This document shows, piece after piece, positions 6,863 through 12,721 of a stretch of 13,299 bases of DNA. Source of the stretch: Thauera sp. (GTDB lineage Bacteria; Pseudomonadota; Gammaproteobacteria; Burkholderiales; Rhodocyclaceae); assembly GCA_003446655.1 (NCBI GenBank), contig DMCZ01000076.1:83034-96332 (forward strand), given 5' to 3'. Each line of letters opens with the position of its first letter. Within the stretch, counting starts at the first letter, position 1. The translations under genes were made by a program, and so were the position numbers. The notes under the pieces are model-generated. The model did no database searches. It was given only the letters and a program-made list of their open reading frames with translations, and was not told the origin of the DNA.

Positions 6863-7130
6863 TCCTGTGTGCTCCCCGGGTTGCTCCCGTCGTTGCGTTT
6901 CGTGATTCGGCTGCGCGATGTTACCGCAGTGCGGCAAGGGCACGGCGACCAATGGTCCGGGCGCGCTTTCGGCCAGGGTGTCAGGTTTCTGCGCCCGTTT
7001 CCCCTCGGCTCGCGGCGCCAGCACTGAAGTCAATACGGTGGCGTAGTGATGCAATGCACAAAAACGCCGTGCCATTCAACCATGGAGAGCGCTCGAGCGC
7101 AGTTCGGGTTTGTAGTCGGGATGGTGGAAA

Positions 7131-7144
7131 TTGAGCTAAATCAA
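7131..7144. promoter_or_regulatory. FNR/ANR-like binding site
   Basis: TTGAG-CTAA-ATCAA matches the FNR consensus TTGAT-N4-ATCAA at nine of ten defined positions. It is centred about 112 bases upstream of the predicted small RNA start and 275 bases upstream of the OsmC-family ATG, so neither is an ideal class II position. It may serve a promoter that I do not recognise, or be fortuitous. Confidence 0.35.
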
Positions 7145-7214
7145 AACCATGCAGCGCCATAAAGGATGCGAATGGAAAAATCAAAACTTTCATTCCGCGC
7201 CGCACAATAAAGAC

Positions 7215-7243
7215 TTGCAGTGGGCGCGCTTCGTCAGGATAAT
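7215..7243 (+). promoter_or_regulatory. Predicted promoter of the candidate small RNA
   Basis: A -10 element GATAAT (7238-7243, five of six consensus bases) lies exactly 17 bases after TTGCAG (7215-7220), a partial -35 element. Transcription would begin near 7250. It points at a stretch that ends in a strong terminator at 7370, with no open reading frame of note between. Confidence 0.5.
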
Positions 7244-7249
7244 TCGCCT

Positions 7250-7370
7250 CAGTCGGATCGCTGACGCGGCACTTGCTTAGAACACACTGTGCGCCGATCC
7301 AAATGGTGTCTCCTCCACCCTCCTCCTTTGGTGTGGATTTAACGCAGTCCGATTGGACTGCGTTTTTTTT
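7250..7370 (+). ncRNA. Candidate small regulatory RNA with CUCCUCC motifs
   Basis: The predicted transcript is about 120 nt, from the promoter at 7215-7243 to the terminator at 7341-7370. It folds into three parts by inspection. First is a stem of GGATCG (7255-7260) with CGATCC (7295-7300), continued inside by GC(G)GCAC (7266-7272) with GTGCGC (7289-7294). Second is a hairpin GGTG-UCUCCUC-CACC (7305-7319), which can be enclosed by AAA/UUU at 7301-7303/7327-7329. Third is the terminator stem-loop. The motif CUCCUCC occurs twice (7310-7316 and 7320-7326), once mostly in the loop and once unpaired. C-rich, anti-Shine-Dalgarno motifs plus a U-tailed terminator are known from other sRNAs, such as the Neisseria sibling sRNAs and the alphaproteobacterial 'cuckoo' RNAs, but I do not claim homology to either. 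No coding potential is evident. A leader-attenuator of rplM is less likely because a separate promoter follows. Confidence 0.5.
7341..7370 (+). terminator. Strong intrinsic terminator
   Basis: A perfect ten-base-pair stem AACGCAGTCC/GGACTGCGTT (7341-7350 and 7355-7364) with a GATT loop runs directly into an eight-T tract (7363-7370). It is oriented on the plus strand, but no plus-strand protein gene precedes it for almost 1 kb, coq7 having its own 3' hairpin. This implies a non-coding transcript upstream. Confidence 0.92.
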
Positions 7371-7407
7371 ATCAGTAAGCTGAACGGTCGCCATCGCGAT
7401 CCAATGA

Positions 7408-7437
7408 TTGACACGCTCATGCTGTTGGTCGTAGGAT
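7408..7437 (+). promoter_or_regulatory. Promoter of rplM-rpsI
   Basis: A perfect -35 TTGACA (7408-7413) is followed after 18 bases by TAGGAT (7432-7437, four of six -10 bases). Transcription would start near 7444, leaving a leader of about 50 bases before rplM. The leader contains short self-complementary stretches (GGCC at both sides of ATCTCCAAC). In E. coli, rplM-rpsI is feedback-controlled by L13 through its leader; whether this leader is equivalent cannot be judged here. Confidence 0.6.
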
Positions 7438-7494
7438 TGCGAGCTTTCCGTTTGACGGCCATCTCCAACGGCCCGACAAAGATCGAGGATTCAC

Positions 7495-7923
7495 ATGAAG
7501 ACGTTTTCCGCCAAGCCGCACGAGGTCAAGCGCGACTGGTTCGTTGTCGACGGCACGGACAAGGTGCTTGGCCGTCTCGCCGCCGAAGTCGCCCGTCGCC
7601 TGCGTGGCAAGCACAAGGCCATCTACACCCCGCACGTTGATACCGGCGACTTCATCGTCGTGGTCAACGTCGACAAGCTGCGCGTCACCGGTAACAAGGC
7701 GCAGGACAAGAAGTACTACCGTCACTCGGGCTACCCGGGCGGTATCTACGAAACCAACTTCACCAAGCTCCAGCAGCGCTTCCCCGAGCGCGTGCTCGAG
7801 AAGGCGGTGAAGGGCATGCTGCCGAAGGGCCCGCTGGGCTACGCCATGCTGAAGAAGCTGAAGTGCTACGCGGGGCCGTCGCATCCGCATACCGCTCAGC
7901 AGCCGCAAGTTCTCGAGATCTGA
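7495..7923 (+). CDS. rplM: 50S ribosomal protein L13
   Basis: L13 is a large-subunit assembly protein that binds 23S rRNA early. The 142 residues equal the E. coli length. Recognisable segments are WFVVDGTDKVLGRLA near the N-terminus, the central MLPKGPLGYAML, and the C-terminal KCYAGPSHPHTAQQP. The ATG at 7495 has GAGG six bases upstream. It is the first gene of the universal bacterial pair rplM-rpsI, separated from rpsI by 12 bases. Codon use is strongly biased to a few C- or G-ending codons (for example AAG, CTG), as expected for a highly expressed gene. Confidence 0.98.
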   Translation: MKTFSAKPHEVKRDWFVVDGTDKVLGRLAAEVARRLRGKHKAIYTPHVDTGDFIVVVNVDKLRVTGNKAQDKKYYRHSGYPGGIYETNFTKLQQRFPERVLEKAVKGMLPKGPLGYAMLKKLKCYAGPSHPHTAQQPQVLEI

Positions 7924-7935
7924 AGGAGCCGATAG

Positions 7936-8328
7936 ATGGCTGTCACTTACAACTACGGTACCGGCCGCCGCAAGACCGCGGTTGCGCGTGTGTTCATCAA
8001 GCCGGGCACCGGCAACATCGTCGTCAACGGCAAGCCGGTTGATGAGTTCTTCTCCCGTGAGACCGGTCGCATGATCGTGCGCCAGCCGCTGGTGCTCACC
8101 GGCAACGAAGGCAAGTTCGACATCATGGTCAACGTCGTCGGCGGTGGCGAGTCGGGTCAGGCGGGCGCCGTGCGTCACGGCATCACCCGCGCGCTGGTTG
8201 ACTACAACGCCGAGCTGAAGGGCGAACTGCGTGCTGCCGGCTTTGTGACTCGCGACGCTCGCGAAGTCGAGCGTAAGAAGGTCGGTCTGCGCAAGGCCCG
8301 TCGCGCCAAGCAGTTCTCGAAGCGCTGA
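7936..8328 (+). CDS. rpsI: 30S ribosomal protein S9
   Basis: S9 is a small-subunit head protein whose C-terminal tail reaches the P-site tRNA. The 130 residues equal the E. coli length. The protein shows YGTGRRKTAVARVFIKPG at the start, the GGGESGQAGAVRHGI segment in the middle, and the basic tail ending KKVGLRKARRAKQFSKR, whose final Ser-Lys-Arg is the conserved tRNA-contacting end. GGAG lies 7 bases before the ATG, directly after the rplM stop, so the two genes are co-transcribed and co-translated in balance. A strong terminator follows. Confidence 0.98.
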   Translation: MAVTYNYGTGRRKTAVARVFIKPGTGNIVVNGKPVDEFFSRETGRMIVRQPLVLTGNEGKFDIMVNVVGGGESGQAGAVRHGITRALVDYNAELKGELRAAGFVTRDAREVERKKVGLRKARRAKQFSKR

Positions 8329-8356
8329 TTGTCGTTTGCGATCTTGTGTCAGCAGG

Positions 8357-8379
8357 AGCCGCCCCGTGGGGCGGCTTTT
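8357..8379 (+). terminator. Intrinsic terminator of rplM-rpsI
   Basis: AGCCGCCCC (8357-8365) pairs perfectly with GGGGCGGCT (8368-8376) and is followed by TTTTGTGTTTT. It lies 28 bases after the rpsI stop and ends that operon before argC. Confidence 0.9.
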
Positions 8380-8466
8380 GTGTTTTCTGATGTCCTCGAC
8401 CGAAGCGGGCTATCGACCCCTGGTCCTGGTTCGGTACGTGCTGTAACCGCCCGGTCACCGTGCGCG

Positions 8467-8486
8467 TGTCGCGACAGTGCGATAAT
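8467..8486 (+). promoter_or_regulatory. Extended -10 promoter of argC with adjacent palindrome
   Basis: TGC-GATAAT (8478-8486) fits the extended -10 consensus TGN-TATAAT, with no good -35 at the usual distance, as is common for such promoters. Transcription would start near 8493, about 28 bases before the argC ATG. A perfect ten-base palindrome TGTCGCGACA (8467-8476) lies one base upstream and could be an operator or chance. Confidence 0.5.
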
Positions 8487-8520
8487 CGCGGCTTCAGGTC
8501 TTTTGTAGCGAGGAGCAAGC

Positions 8521-9558
8521 ATGGTCAAGGTTGGAGTTGTAGGCGGTACCGGCTACACCGGTGTCGAGTTGCTGCGTCTGCTGGCCCGTCACCCCGGTGT
8601 CGAACTCACTGCCATCACCTCCCGTGGCGAGGCAGGCATGGCTGTCTCGGACATGTTTCCCAGTCTGCGCCGCAGGGTGAGTCTCAAGTTCGTCGCCCCG
8701 CAGGACGCCGCGCTCGAGAAGTGCGACGCGGTTTTCTTTGCCACCCCCAACGGCATCGCGATGAAGCAGGCCGCCGAACTCGTGGCGGCGGGCGTGCGTG
8801 TGATCGATCTCGCGGCCGACTTCCGTATCCGTGACGTTGCGGAATGGCAGAAGTGGTACGGAATGGAGCATGCCGCACCCGAGCTCGTTGCCGAGGCCGT
8901 CTACGGTCTGCCCGAGGTCAATCGCGAACAGATCCGTGGCGCGCGCGTGCTCGCAAACCCCGGGTGTTATCCGACTGCAGTGCAGCTTGGCTTCCTCCCG
9001 CTGATCGAGGCCGGGCTGGTGGACATCGGCCACCTGATCGCGGACGCCAAATCGGGTGTGTCCGGCGCCGGCCGCAAGGCGGAGGTGCACACCTTGCTGC
9101 CGGAGGCTGCGGACAGCTTCAAGGCCTATGGCGTGCCCGGCCACCGCCACCTGCCCGAGATTCGCCAGGGACTCTCGATCGCGGCCGGTGAGCAGGTTGG
9201 CCTCACCTTCGTGCCGCACCTGACGCCGATGATCCGTGGCATCCACGCGACCTTGTACGGTCGTCTCAAGCCGGGCGCCGATGCATCCGATCTGCAGGGA
9301 CTCTACGAGAAACGCTACGCCGGCGAGGCCTTCGTGGACGTGATGCCGGCGGGCAGCCACCCGGAAACGCGCTCGGTGCGGGCCTCCAACCTTTGTCGCA
9401 TCGCGGTTCACCGCCCGCAGGGCGGCGACACCGTGGTTGTCCTGTCGGTGATCGACAACCTCGTCAAGGGCGCAGCAGGCCAGGCGGTGCAGAACCTCAA
9501 CATCATGTTCGGCTTCGACGAGGAAGCCGGCCTGGACATCGTTCCCGTCAGCCCCTGA
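8521..9558 (+). CDS. argC: N-acetyl-gamma-glutamyl-phosphate reductase
   Basis: ArgC catalyses the third step of arginine synthesis, the NADPH-dependent reduction of N-acetylglutamyl-5-phosphate to the semialdehyde. The protein is 345 residues, the usual size of the type 1 enzyme. The nucleotide-binding motif GGTGYTG is near residues 8-14, and the catalytic cysteine is Cys149 in ANPGCYPTA. Other family segments are DLAADFR, GVSGAGRK and GHRHLPEI. The ATG at 8521 follows AGGAG by five bases. It sits after rpsI but behind a terminator and with its own promoter. Its last codons and stop are embedded in a perfect hairpin. The rpsI-argC-erpA order is familiar from Betaproteobacteria. Confidence 0.97.
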   Translation: MVKVGVVGGTGYTGVELLRLLARHPGVELTAITSRGEAGMAVSDMFPSLRRRVSLKFVAPQDAALEKCDAVFFATPNGIAMKQAAELVAAGVRVIDLAADFRIRDVAEWQKWYGMEHAAPELVAEAVYGLPEVNREQIRGARVLANPGCYPTAVQLGFLPLIEAGLVDIGHLIADAKSGVSGAGRKAEVHTLLPEAADSFKAYGVPGHRHLPEIRQGLSIAAGEQVGLTFVPHLTPMIRGIHATLYGRLKPGADASDLQGLYEKRYAGEAFVDVMPAGSHPETRSVRASNLCRIAVHRPQGGDTVVVLSVIDNLVKGAAGQAVQNLNIMFGFDEEAGLDIVPVSP

Positions 9559-9565
9559 CGGGAAC
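9541..9565 (+). terminator. Perfect hairpin spanning the argC stop codon
   Basis: GTTCCCGTCAG (9541-9551) pairs over eleven bases with CTGACGGGAAC (9555-9565) around a CCC loop. The TGA at 9556-9558 lies inside the 3' arm, so the stem begins in the last coding codons. Only TTG follows, not a T-run. It may terminate inefficiently or protect the argC mRNA 3' end. Confidence 0.6.
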
Positions 9566-9590
9566 TTGCAACACGGACGACGATCCGATT

Positions 9591-9627
9591 TTGACGGCTG
9601 AGCCGCGGCGGGCGCATCATCCGCGGC
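9591..9627 (+). promoter_or_regulatory. Predicted erpA promoter with overlapping dyad
   Basis: TTGACG (9591-9596) is followed after 18 bases by CATCAT (9615-9620), a modest -35/-10 pair that would start transcription near 9627. A dyad GCCGCGG...CCGCGGC (9602-9608 and 9621-9627, 12-base gap) flanks the -10, so it could be an operator. It does not resemble the IscR consensus that I know. Confidence 0.35.
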
Positions 9628-9649
9628 ACGCCCCTACAGAGGAGAAAAC

Positions 9650-10000
9650 ATGAGCGCAGAAGTCGAAACCCCCGAAATCATGGTCTTTACCGACAGCGCC
9701 GCGAACAAGGTGCGCGAGCTGATCGAAGAGGAAGGCAATCCCGAGCTCAAGCTGCGCGTCTTCGTGTCCGGCGGTGGCTGCTCGGGCTTCCAGTACGGCT
9801 TCACTTTCGACGAGGAAGTGAACGAGGACGACACCACGTTCGAGAAGAACGGCGTGATGCTGCTCGTCGATCCGATGAGCTACCAGTACCTGGTCGGCGC
9901 GGAGATCGACTACACCGAAGGTCTCGAGGGCTCGCAGTTCGTGATCCGCAATCCGAACGCGACCAGCACCTGCGGCTGCGGTTCGTCCTTCTCTGCCTGA
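9650..10000 (+). CDS. erpA: A-type iron-sulfur cluster insertion protein
   Basis: ErpA carries Fe-S clusters from the scaffold to target enzymes, including those of isoprenoid synthesis and respiration. The 116 residues match the E. coli ErpA length (114). The three cluster-binding cysteines are Cys44 (GGGCSGFQYGF), Cys108 and Cys110 (STCGCGSSF). The family segment LLVDPMSYQYLVGAEIDYTEGLEGSQFVIRNPNA is clear and favours ErpA over IscA or SufA. The start at 9650 has GAGGAG five bases upstream. It is probably transcribed from its own promoter. The gene ends before a bidirectional terminator shared with the convergent peptidase gene. Confidence 0.95.
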   Translation: MSAEVETPEIMVFTDSAANKVRELIEEEGNPELKLRVFVSGGGCSGFQYGFTFDEEVNEDDTTFEKNGVMLLVDPMSYQYLVGAEIDYTEGLEGSQFVIRNPNATSTCGCGSSFSA

Positions 10001-10023
10001 TCTTGCCCTTGCGGCAATGAAGA

Positions 10024-10045
10024 ACGGGGCGCCCAGGCGCCCCGT
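10024..10045. terminator. Bidirectional terminator between erpA and the M23 peptidase gene
   Basis: ACGGGGCGCC (10024-10033) pairs perfectly with GGCGCCCCGT (10036-10045) around a two-base CA gap. On the plus strand it is followed by TTGCGTT; on the minus strand by TCTTC. It lies between two convergent stop codons. Confidence 0.8.
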
Positions 10046-10074
10046 TTGCGTTGTGCGTGCTCGTTGCCGCTTGC

Positions 10075-11400
10075 TTACTTCGCGCTGGCGAGCTCGTAGT
10101 TGAGCAGTGCGAAGCGCTGGCGCAGGTGCGCGGTGTTGCGCTTGAAGGCGGCAAGCTCCTTGTCGTTGAAGGAGTCTGCCATCGGCAGCGCGACTGTCAT
10201 CGGATCGGCCGGGACGTCCTTGATGCGCACTTCGTAGTGCAGGTGCGGCCCGGTGCACCAGCCGGTGCAGCCCACATAGCCGATGAGGTCGCCCTGGCTC
10301 ACGCTCTGGCCCTTCGCGAGGCCCTTGGCAAAGCCATTGAGGTGGGCGTAATGGGTGGTGATGTCATTGCGGTGCTTCAGCACGATCAGGTTGCCGAAGC
10401 CGCGCTGGGTGCCGATGAACTCGATGGTGGCGTCCGAGGTCGCCATGATCGGCGTGCCGACCGGTGCGGCGAAGTCCGTTCCGTTGTGGTTGCGCCAGCT
10501 GCCGTGAATCGGATGCAGGCGACGGCCGAAGTTCGAGCTGACGCGCGAGAACTCGAGCGGTGAGCGCAGGAAGCCCTGTTGCAGACTACGGCCGTCGTCG
10601 CTGTAGTACTGCTCCTTGCCGCTGGGGCCGCGGTAGAGCACCACGGCGTGGCGCTCGCCATTGTTGATGAATTCTGCGGCCAGAATTCGGCCGGCGCGAA
10701 CCGGGTTGCCTTCCTCATAGACCGCTTCGTAGACCACGTTGAAACGATCGCCCTTGCGCAGGTCGGTGTGAAAGTCGATCCAGGTGCCGAAGATCGTTGC
10801 CAGTTGCGTGGCGACGTTGTCGGGAAGGCCTGCGGCGTCGGTAGCGCCAAAGAGGGAGTGGGTGATCGTGCCTGAGCGCATCTCCACCATCGTGGTCTGC
10901 GCTACCCTCGGCGCCTCGCGCAGTTCGAGGCCGGACTCGCCGCGTTCGATCGCCACCTGGTCGGTGGTATTGCCGATCGGCAGGGTGAAGGACATCACCT
11001 TGCCTTCGGGCGACACCACCGCGGTGACCGAGCGACCCGCACGCAGCTGACGAATGGCTCGCTTGCCGGCGTCCGAGTCCGACAGGTGCGACAGGGCCTC
11101 GGCGTCGTCGATGCGCAGACGGTTGAAGATCGCCTGCAGCGTGTCGCCAGGCTGGATGCGCTCGTTATAGACGAATGGCAGCGCGGCTTCTGCAGTCGCG
11201 ACGCTGGCAGCAGGGGGGGGCAGCGTTTCGACCACGCGTTCGAACGGGACGTCGGTGGGTACGCTGTCGGGTGCAACGGCCGTGGCGGCCACCACGCCCA
11301 TCAGCGACACGCCGGTCACGCCGGCGGCGATCCAGGTGCGGGGACGGGAGAGGAGATGGGCCGGCAGATCGGCTAGAATCCGGATTTTTCTGGCCTTCAT
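10075..11400 (-). CDS. M23 family peptidoglycan endopeptidase, membrane-anchored (OapA/MepM-like)
   Basis: The protein is 441 residues. A short cytoplasmic basic segment precedes one membrane anchor or signal at about 23-43 (WIAAGVTGVSLMGVVAATAVA). A LysM/OapA-like region follows at about 82-125 (IQPGDTLQAIFNRL). The C-terminal zinc metallopeptidase domain is at about 285-400. Zinc ligands of the LytM fold are present: His305 and Asp309 (HNGTD), and His388 in HLH (386-388). His350 in HYAHL is the catalytic partner. Such enzymes cut peptide cross-links of murein in the periplasm and are related to E. coli MepM. I chose Met at 11400 (MKARKIRIL) because the upstream frame lies antisense to tyrS and shows no family character. 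The ribosome-binding site there is weak (GAGC). It is divergent from tyrS, which is a familiar arrangement. Confidence 0.92.
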   Translation of the reverse strand: MKARKIRILADLPAHLLSRPRTWIAAGVTGVSLMGVVAATAVAPDSVPTDVPFERVVETLPPPAASVATAEAALPFVYNERIQPGDTLQAIFNRLRIDDAEALSHLSDSDAGKRAIRQLRAGRSVTAVVSPEGKVMSFTLPIGNTTDQVAIERGESGLELREAPRVAQTTMVEMRSGTITHSLFGATDAAGLPDNVATQLATIFGTWIDFHTDLRKGDRFNVVYEAVYEEGNPVRAGRILAAEFINNGERHAVVLYRGPSGKEQYYSDDGRSLQQGFLRSPLEFSRVSSNFGRRLHPIHGSWRNHNGTDFAAPVGTPIMATSDATIEFIGTQRGFGNLIVLKHRNDITTHYAHLNGFAKGLAKGQSVSQGDLIGYVGCTGWCTGPHLHYEVRIKDVPADPMTVALPMADSFNDKELAAFKRNTAHLRQRFALLNYELASAK

Positions 11401-11490
11401 GAGCTCGGGTGGCTGGGATGCGGGAAAAAATTTCGCGCAAGTGTAGCAAAGTAAATCCCCTGATCGGGAAGGTATTTTTGGAGAAATTGA
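11401..11490. promoter_or_regulatory. Divergent intergenic region, M23 peptidase / tyrS
   Basis: Ninety bases separate the two divergent starts, so promoters for both should lie here. On the minus strand a -10-like TACACT can be read near 11440-11445. For tyrS no clear pair stands out, only an AT-rich stretch (GCAAAGTAAATC) and the ribosome-binding site GGAG at 11480-11483. I see no T-box or other tRNA-sensing leader, which would not be expected in this group. Confidence 0.35.
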
Positions 11491-12690
11491 ATGACTGATG
11501 TCCAGGCGGCGATCGACCTGATCAAGCGCGGCACCGATGCCCTGCTGATCGAGGCCGAACTGGTCGAGAAACTCAAGCGTGGCCGCCCGCTGCGGGTGAA
11601 GGCCGGCTTCGACCCCACCGCACCCGATCTGCATCTCGGTCACACCGTGCTGATCAACAAGATGCGTCACTTCCAGGAGCTCGGTCACCAGATCCAGTTC
11701 CTGATCGGCGACTTCACCGGCATGATCGGCGACCCCAGCGGCAAGAACACCACGCGTCCGCCACTGTCGCGCGAGCAGATCATGGAGAACGCGAAGACCT
11801 ACCAGGACCAGGTGTTCAAGATCCTCGACCCGGACAAGACCGAGATTTGCTTCAACTCGAGCTGGATGGAGGGGCTGGGCTCTGCCGGCATGATCCGCCT
11901 GGCCTCGCTGCAGACCGTGGCGCGCATGCTCGAGCGCGACGACTTCGCCAAGCGCTACGGCAACAACCAGCCGATCGCGATCCACGAATTCCTCTACCCG
12001 CTGTGCCAGGGCTACGACTCGGTGGCGATGAAGGCCGACGTCGAGCTCGGCGGCACCGACCAGCGCTTCAACCTGCTGATGGGGCGCGAGCTGCAGAAGC
12101 ACTACGGCCAGGAGCCCCAGTGCGTGGTGATGGTGCCGCTGCTCGAGGGGCTGGACGGCGTCAACAAGATGTCGAAGTCGCTTGGCAACTACATCGGCAT
12201 CGCCGAGCCGGCGAAGGAGATCTTTGGCAAGACGATGTCGGTGTCCGACACCCTGATGTGGCGCTACTACGAGCTGCTGTCCTTCCGCTCAACGGCCGAG
12301 ATCGCGCAGCTGCGCGCCGAGGTCGAGGGCGGGCGCAATCCGCGCGACGTCAAGGTCATGCTGGCGATGGAGTTCGTCGCCCGCTTCCACGGCCAGCGCG
12401 CAGCCGAGGAGGCGCTCGCCGACTTCGAGGCCCGCTTCCAGCGCAACGCGATTCCCGACGACATTCCCCGGGTCAACGTGAACGCCGGCGCCGACGGGCT
12501 GCCGCTGTTCCAGGTGCTCAAGCAGGCCGGCCTCACCGGCACCAGCTCGGAGGCGATGCGGATGGTGGAGCAGGGCGGTGTGCGCATCAACGGCGAGCGC
12601 GCGGAGGACAAGGGCCTGCTGCTGCGCGCCGGCGAGACCGTGGTGCTGCAGGTGGGCAAGCGCAAGTTCGCCTCGGTGGTGCTGCTTTGA
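11491..12690 (+). CDS. tyrS: Tyrosyl-tRNA synthetase (KMSKS-type)
   Basis: This class I synthetase charges tRNA-Tyr with tyrosine in the cytoplasm. The protein has 399 residues. The HIGH motif appears as HLGH (48-51) in GFDPTAPDLHLGHTV, and the KMSKS signature is exact at 226-230 (NKMSKSLGNY). This KMSKS form, rather than KFGKT, marks the TyrRS subgroup distinct from E. coli TyrS. The C-terminal S4 RNA-binding domain occupies about 335-399 (SSEAMRMVEQGGVRINGERAEDKG). GGAG lies seven bases before the ATG. The murI start is 31 bases downstream with no terminator between, so they may be co-transcribed. Codon use is very GC-rich, as in murI. Confidence 0.97.
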   Translation: MTDVQAAIDLIKRGTDALLIEAELVEKLKRGRPLRVKAGFDPTAPDLHLGHTVLINKMRHFQELGHQIQFLIGDFTGMIGDPSGKNTTRPPLSREQIMENAKTYQDQVFKILDPDKTEICFNSSWMEGLGSAGMIRLASLQTVARMLERDDFAKRYGNNQPIAIHEFLYPLCQGYDSVAMKADVELGGTDQRFNLLMGRELQKHYGQEPQCVVMVPLLEGLDGVNKMSKSLGNYIGIAEPAKEIFGKTMSVSDTLMWRYYELLSFRSTAEIAQLRAEVEGGRNPRDVKVMLAMEFVARFHGQRAAEEALADFEARFQRNAIPDDIPRVNVNAGADGLPLFQVLKQAGLTGTSSEAMRMVEQGGVRINGERAEDKGLLLRAGETVVLQVGKRKFASVVLL

Positions 12691-12721
12691 CCCCGTGCCC
12701 CTCCGACTGCGGAGCCGGGCG

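Larger units (their letters stand above)
6863..7249. other. Gene-free stretch upstream of the OsmC-family gene and of the candidate small RNA
   Basis: I see no convincing protein gene here. It should hold the minus-strand promoter of the OsmC-family gene, but no good -35/-10 pair stands out. Recognisable elements are a CCGC-AGT-GCGG hairpin near 6923-6933, a perfect 12-base palindrome GCGCTCGAGCGC at 7089-7100, an FNR-like box at 7131-7144, a direct repeat AAATCAAAAC at 7138-7147 and 7178-7187, and a hairpin GAATG(G)AAA/TTTCATTC at 7170-7195. The stretch 7125-7215 is clearly more AT-rich than its surroundings, as expected for a regulatory region. Confidence 0.6.

Noticed and set aside
6863..7075. 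N-terminal extension of the OsmC-family protein by 71 residues
   Set aside because: The extension is unconserved-looking, has no signal peptide, and the internal start at 6862 has a ribosome-binding site and gives the normal family length.
7341..7370. Terminator interpreted as an attenuator in an rplM leader (L13-binding leader)
   Set aside because: A perfect -35 TTGACA with an acceptable -10 lies between the terminator and rplM, so rplM does not need transcription through it. The L13 leader element I know is from Firmicutes. Not fully excluded, since an upstream promoter could also read through.
11401..12102. Upstream extension of the M23 peptidase frame to about 675 residues
   Set aside because: The extra N-terminal part lies antisense to tyrS and carries no recognisable sequence. 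The natural N-terminus with membrane anchor begins at 11400.
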